From Stictocephala bisonia (lineage: Eukaryota; Arthropoda; Insecta; Hemiptera; Membracidae), in the NCBI GenBank assembly GCA_035578905.1, contig JAQJVL010000789.1, positions 62,001 to 126,000 of the forward strand: DNA of 64,000 bases. The letters run 5' to 3'. Positions 59,758 to 64,000 of this stretch are shown here, one piece after another. The notes under the pieces are model-generated. The model was given only the letters and a program-made list of their open reading frames with translations. It did not search any database and was not told where the DNA came from. The translations under genes were made by a program, and so were the position numbers. How positions within the stretch are numbered: the first letter of the stretch is position 1; every line of letters starts with the position of its first letter.

Positions 59758-60065
59758 GTATATAGGCAATGTAATTATCAAGTTTTTACATTTTTATAAT
59801 TCTGTGATAATTACTATATTTATCCTTGAGGACTTTTGGGAAATATTTACGACCTCCGTTCCTTTTTTCTCCGTTTTAGTAATGCAGTAATATAGATTGG
59901 ATATATTAATATAATTAATAGTATAGATTGGATTAAACATAACAGTTAATACAGCATTCAACACAATTTTATATATTGCAAACGGCTATTTTATTGATTG
60001 TCAAGATACGGGTCAGTATGAACTTCTATTGTGATGAATGCGAATACTTATTACTTATTTGTAAC

Positions 60066-60095
60066 AAAGACTACATTCACTTGAATGTAGTCTTT
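60066..60095. repeat. Perfect 14-bp hairpin with 2-nt loop
   Basis: aaagactacattca and tgaatgtagtcttt are exact complements separated by ct. A T run follows. Confidence 0.9.
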
Positions 60096-61577
60096 TTTAC
60101 AAACTAAGGCCCACTATTTTTAAAAAAAAGTGTCATTAATTAATAGCACAATGACAAATAAATATATACTCATCATACAATATGAAAACTTAAGATAACG
60201 GATTCACTTATGCCACTTCTCAGTATTGAGGCTTTATCATAGACCTTTTATTATTTTATTATAGAGGGTATAATAGAAGGTCTATGCTATTGCTTTACCT
60301 CTATTTGAATATTTTCGTACATACTTTTTATAATATCAATTCGGTCTTAATTGCCATCGACCACTAGTGAAATAGAATTCATATTATCCATATTATGGCT
60401 GTTTTGGCTGGTGGTATTTGGTATTTGATTTTCCTTTATCTCTGGATGTTTGTTTTTGATTTTGTTCTTCTTGCGTGAATTCTTCTTACAGTAGATACTG
60501 TATTTATTTTGATCCGCTTTGCTAGCTTTAGTTTTGTAGTTTGTTTTGTGATATGCTTATATCAGCCTTATGTAAATAAATATGAATGTTGTGGAAGTTC
60601 GTTCATTGATTGTGATATGATATAAGGGTTTTCAACACTATTTGTCAATTGTGTATACAAATTACAAAGGCGAGTACTAATTGTAAAAGTTTTAAGAATT
60701 TGTAAATAAGGTTGGTTGTTGGTTGAGTTTAGACTATTGTTTTAACATAGCAGTAATGGTTTTTTAGTCACGGTACAAATACTGTTGCATTTTCCATTGG
60801 CAAGTAATTAACAATGTTTTAATTGTTATATTTTACCATGTTAATATCAAAGATGTGTAGGCCAACTAAATGTTGCACATTATTGCCTAGGCTTAGTAAG
60901 AACTGTAAAAAATGCTCTATGAGTTTGAAGTAGCAAATGCTTGTATACCTCAAACTGGCAGGTATTTTTTCCTAACTGGCAAGCCAATTTTGGTTGGTTT
61001 AAGGGCTTAACAAAAAGTGCAAAAAATATCTATTCATTGTAACATAAACCCACTTATATCTAGTATCGTAATCACAATAAAGTATGCTTTCACATAATAT
61101 ATAAAACATAACCTTAATGAACAAACATTTTTTGTTTTGATAACATCAAACTGGCTGAGTGCACGATTAGCACATTGTTGACACAACCGCAAATATCTGT
61201 TATCATTATACACATTTATTAAGCATGACAACGTTTTTGGTATCTTTGAAATCTTCATTAATTGAGAGTCATAGTGATATACACAGATCATTGATAATTT
61301 GACTAGACAGAGAAGTTTGCCGTTGTTGTATTGCTAATTGTATTTAACTATATGACCATGTAAATTTATTATGTAATTATGTTTTTATACGGTTTAGCCT
61401 ATATGTTGATTATACAGTCTATTAGGGAGTGCATTTAGTGATATTATAACAATCAGCCATTCTTTTTAAAACGATGCTCAAATGGGAAAAATGAAAAAAA
61501 TATATCTTAAATTGTAACCCACTATTTAGATATATTTTCTAGATCCTAACTTATTTAAGTAGGAATGATACATTTGC

Positions 61578-61925
61578 TTAACTGATGTAACAGTTCAATT
61601 TTCCAGTGCGTATCAGTTAAAATTTACTGATGTGAAGTAACAGGAAGTCAGGCATTCAGTTACTGTTGAAACTAACTGCATCAGCTCAAACAAATTAGCA
61701 AGTCGTCTTGAATATTCACTGAATGACAAATACAAACTGATTTATTAAAGACTCGCATCAGTTTTCATGTTTCATCAGGAAATCAACCGACTGTTGTGTT
61801 GTCTGATACAAATAGAAGCAGAAAAGGCGAGCAGAATGTATTGAATATCCATTTCTTGTTGCATCAGGTGGTCTTGCGCATCAGTTAAATTGTATCAACT
61901 GATGCAAAGAAACTGATACGGTTAC
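61578..61925. repeat. Cluster of ATCAGTT/AACTGAT motifs
   Basis: At least eight copies of atcagtt or aactgat in both orientations lie in about 350 bases, including a perfect hairpin gcatcagtt/aactgatgc at 61878-61905. This resembles the subterminal motif clusters of hAT-type elements, but no terminal repeat pair was confirmed. Confidence 0.45.
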
Positions 61926-62981
61926 TTTTGGTCATCCCTATAAATAAGTAACTGAAAGGTACTAGTGTGGGATACTACAGATTTAACATAATTTTTAAAT
62001 TTGTTTTTCGATTTTTTAGAGGTTTGAAAACAGCTGTTTGTTTGGTGTACATTGGCGTGATTAAAATTATGTATGTTTTGATTGTTGTTTGTTTAGTTGA
62101 TAGACTATAAGCTGATTAGTTTGGAATTTGAGTTTATCAGTCTATGGTTCATCAGCATTTACATTAACAGAATATATTTTTCAGAATAGTTAAAAGTTTA
62201 ATATTATTATAGATTTTGGATTACTATTTTGGATGTCCCGTACATTACAAAAAAGGTATTGTAACTAGGCTTTCACAAATACATGTATTGCAACAACAAA
62301 AATTATTGTAATTTTTTACAATACCTGTATGCAAAAACCACATTATTGCAAATTTGGGAAAGAAAGGTTTCGTATGTTATCTATTTACTTTGATTTAAAA
62401 CATTTTAAAAATGTGTTTTGTTTAGTTTTTTTTGTAACGGACGGAATATGTAGCGGATGGGACAAATAATATCTAACATTAGGTATACATTTTTATGAGT
62501 TAAATGATATAAATTTGCATTACCAAAATTATGTGCTATTGGCTAGAGGTGTAAGCTCACATTTTATGACTCGACATTTCTTATTTAAATAAAAACTTAA
62601 AAATTTAAAAGTTCATACACTTTTTTTAAAATGCTCTTCTGAAATAATTGCTTAAAAAGTGAACTTTTGAGGATATGAATTAATTTAAACAAGCAAATCA
62701 GACAGAAAAAACTTTTCGCTATAAATCTAAATCCTATCAATTGTTAGTGTAAATGCAGAACTAAGTTTCTTATTGTTCCTTTCGGGGTTGGACCCTTTTT
62801 TTCAAAAACTTGATGGAAAAATGCTGTGAAAAAAGGCAAAATTAAATTAAATGAAAAATGGAGATTACTTGGATAAGGACAGAGAAAGAAAAGGGAGCTT
62901 CAATAGATCTTGAAAAACAAGAAAGATTTACAATCCTAAGATGAAGGAGGATTATAGAGTAAAAGAGCAACTTCGTAAAAC

Positions 62982-63006
62982 AAAAAAAAAAAAAAAAAAA
63001 AAAAAA
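62982..63006 (+). repeat. Poly(A) tract
   Basis: Twenty-five consecutive A. It might be the tail of a retrocopy, but the preceding sequence has no recognisable gene. Confidence 0.95.
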
Positions 63007-64000
63007 CAACATCAAGTCAGGAAATACATTGTAAAGCAATAGATTGAACATGGTTGGTTCTTATTCATATAAACAGACTTTAGGAATGGCTGTTGACAAA
63101 ATTAAATGTTCATAGTCCTGTTAAAAAGACTGCTGTAATTCAAGAGTTCATCAACAACCTAAAATAATCTTGATTGGTTAGGTAGTTGTCCAATCTAAAG
63201 AAATATCGTAAAGGGGACGTTTTATTAAAGAGGAAAGACCTAAATGGTTCTTTATTTTTATGAAAGGAATAACGTCGTCATGAAGCTTGAGGAAAAATAA
63301 TCCAAATAAAAAATTAGAAAAAAGAGGGACAAAATGTGGAAAAATACATATACTGGGAAATGTAATTCGGTACAAAAAAACATATCTTAATTACTATGAA
63401 TGAAGCATAAGAACTTGTTATAAAACAGATTTTGTTGATTGTAACGTTTCTAAAAGAAAATTTTATCAAATCCACACTATGATTTACCAGTTTCAAAGAT
63501 ATGCAACATAATATGTGCGTTTTTAAATATTATTTAAATTTACCTTCAATTTATTATACTAGCACTCGCTGAACATTTTGAATGTAAGGGTAAAAAGCCC
63601 TTTTTGTTGAGATGTGAAATATTCAGTGTTTGTACAATCAAATTTATTCTAAATTAATGAAAAAGTCGGTAAAAATACTTTCTTTTATTTTGTAACTTAG
63701 TTCTACTATTAAAATGGAAATTTTTGTTTAATAGTTTTTGTTTTCTTATCTAATACTCTATTGATTTATATATAACCATTTAAAAAAAGTTAAAGTGAAC
63801 TTGTCCTGTCCGTTACAAAGGAGTGTCCCGTCTTGTTATATAGAAAAATAATTAATATCAAGAAAATTAAATGTTGTATCTAAAGATGATAGGCATTGTT
63901 AAATTTAAGATACTATGAAAGATGTGTTTTTTTTCATTAAAAACCTTCATTCATGTATTGAGCAGAAATTATCTATAAAAATTAATATGTCAGGTCATAC

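Larger units (their letters stand above)
59162..60285. repeat. 19-bp direct repeats bracketing the transposase fragment
   Basis: ggtataatagaaggtctat occurs at 59162-59180 and 60267-60285. An inverted copy (atagaccttttatta) lies at 60239-60253 next to the second. They may be the ends of an element into which the mariner-like piece was inserted, or unrelated copies of a terminal repeat. Confidence 0.55.
60290..64000. other. Gene-free right end of window
   Basis: AT-rich. Contains the repeated atcagtt region (61578-61925), the inverted gtaacggacgg/ccgttac pair (62434 and 63816) and a 25-base A run at 62982-63006. No coding sequence or known element could be supported. Confidence 0.55.

Overview
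The window is AT-rich nuclear DNA from an insect, possibly a hemipteran because of the long, repeat-filled introns, but the species cannot be fixed from the sequence. It holds one recognisable host gene: the cytoplasmic dynein 1 intermediate chain (Drosophila short wing, vertebrate DYNC1I), on the + strand. Fifteen coding exons lie between 2089 and the stop codon at 47187-47189. All junctions keep frame, with GT/AG sites except where noted. They encode about 658 residues. Only the N-terminal part (roughly the first 40 residues, by comparison with the family) lies before the window. A probable 3' UTR intron leads to a last exon near 50445.

Layout. 1-2088: preceding intron with a broken low-copy ORF carrying an aspartate tract. 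2089-21720: seven exons for the N-terminal regulatory region, two of them micro-exons of 27 and 21 nt. 27071-29388: linker and roadblock light-chain-binding region. 30447-44003: WD40 propeller. 47067-47189: C-terminal tail. After about 51000 there is no host gene that I can support; the last 13 kb are decayed transposons and AT-rich sequence.

Introns and 3' flank hold many mobile elements: a head-to-head pair of Penelope-like GIY-YIG fragments forming a 1.7-kb palindrome flanked by a 12-bp direct repeat (8916-10680); at least seven non-LTR retrotransposon fragments; a piggyBac copy with intact TTAA duplications inside a hAT-like element (40026-43074); a Tigger/pogo copy with duplicated 5' end (52098-54055); a Helitron inserted exactly into a tRNA-derived SINE (54854-56688); mariner-like transposase remnants; several foldback elements and MITEs; and two to three tRNA-derived SINE families.

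The most interesting local structure in the host gene is a 106-bp unit present three times at the end of coding exon 13. It copies the last 30 coding bases plus the splice donor into the intron. The block of phase 1-1 exons in the N-terminal region can be included or skipped without changing frame, and probably generates isoforms. I see no undescribed enzymatic or defence system. The novelty here lies in nested-element architecture and splice-site duplication.
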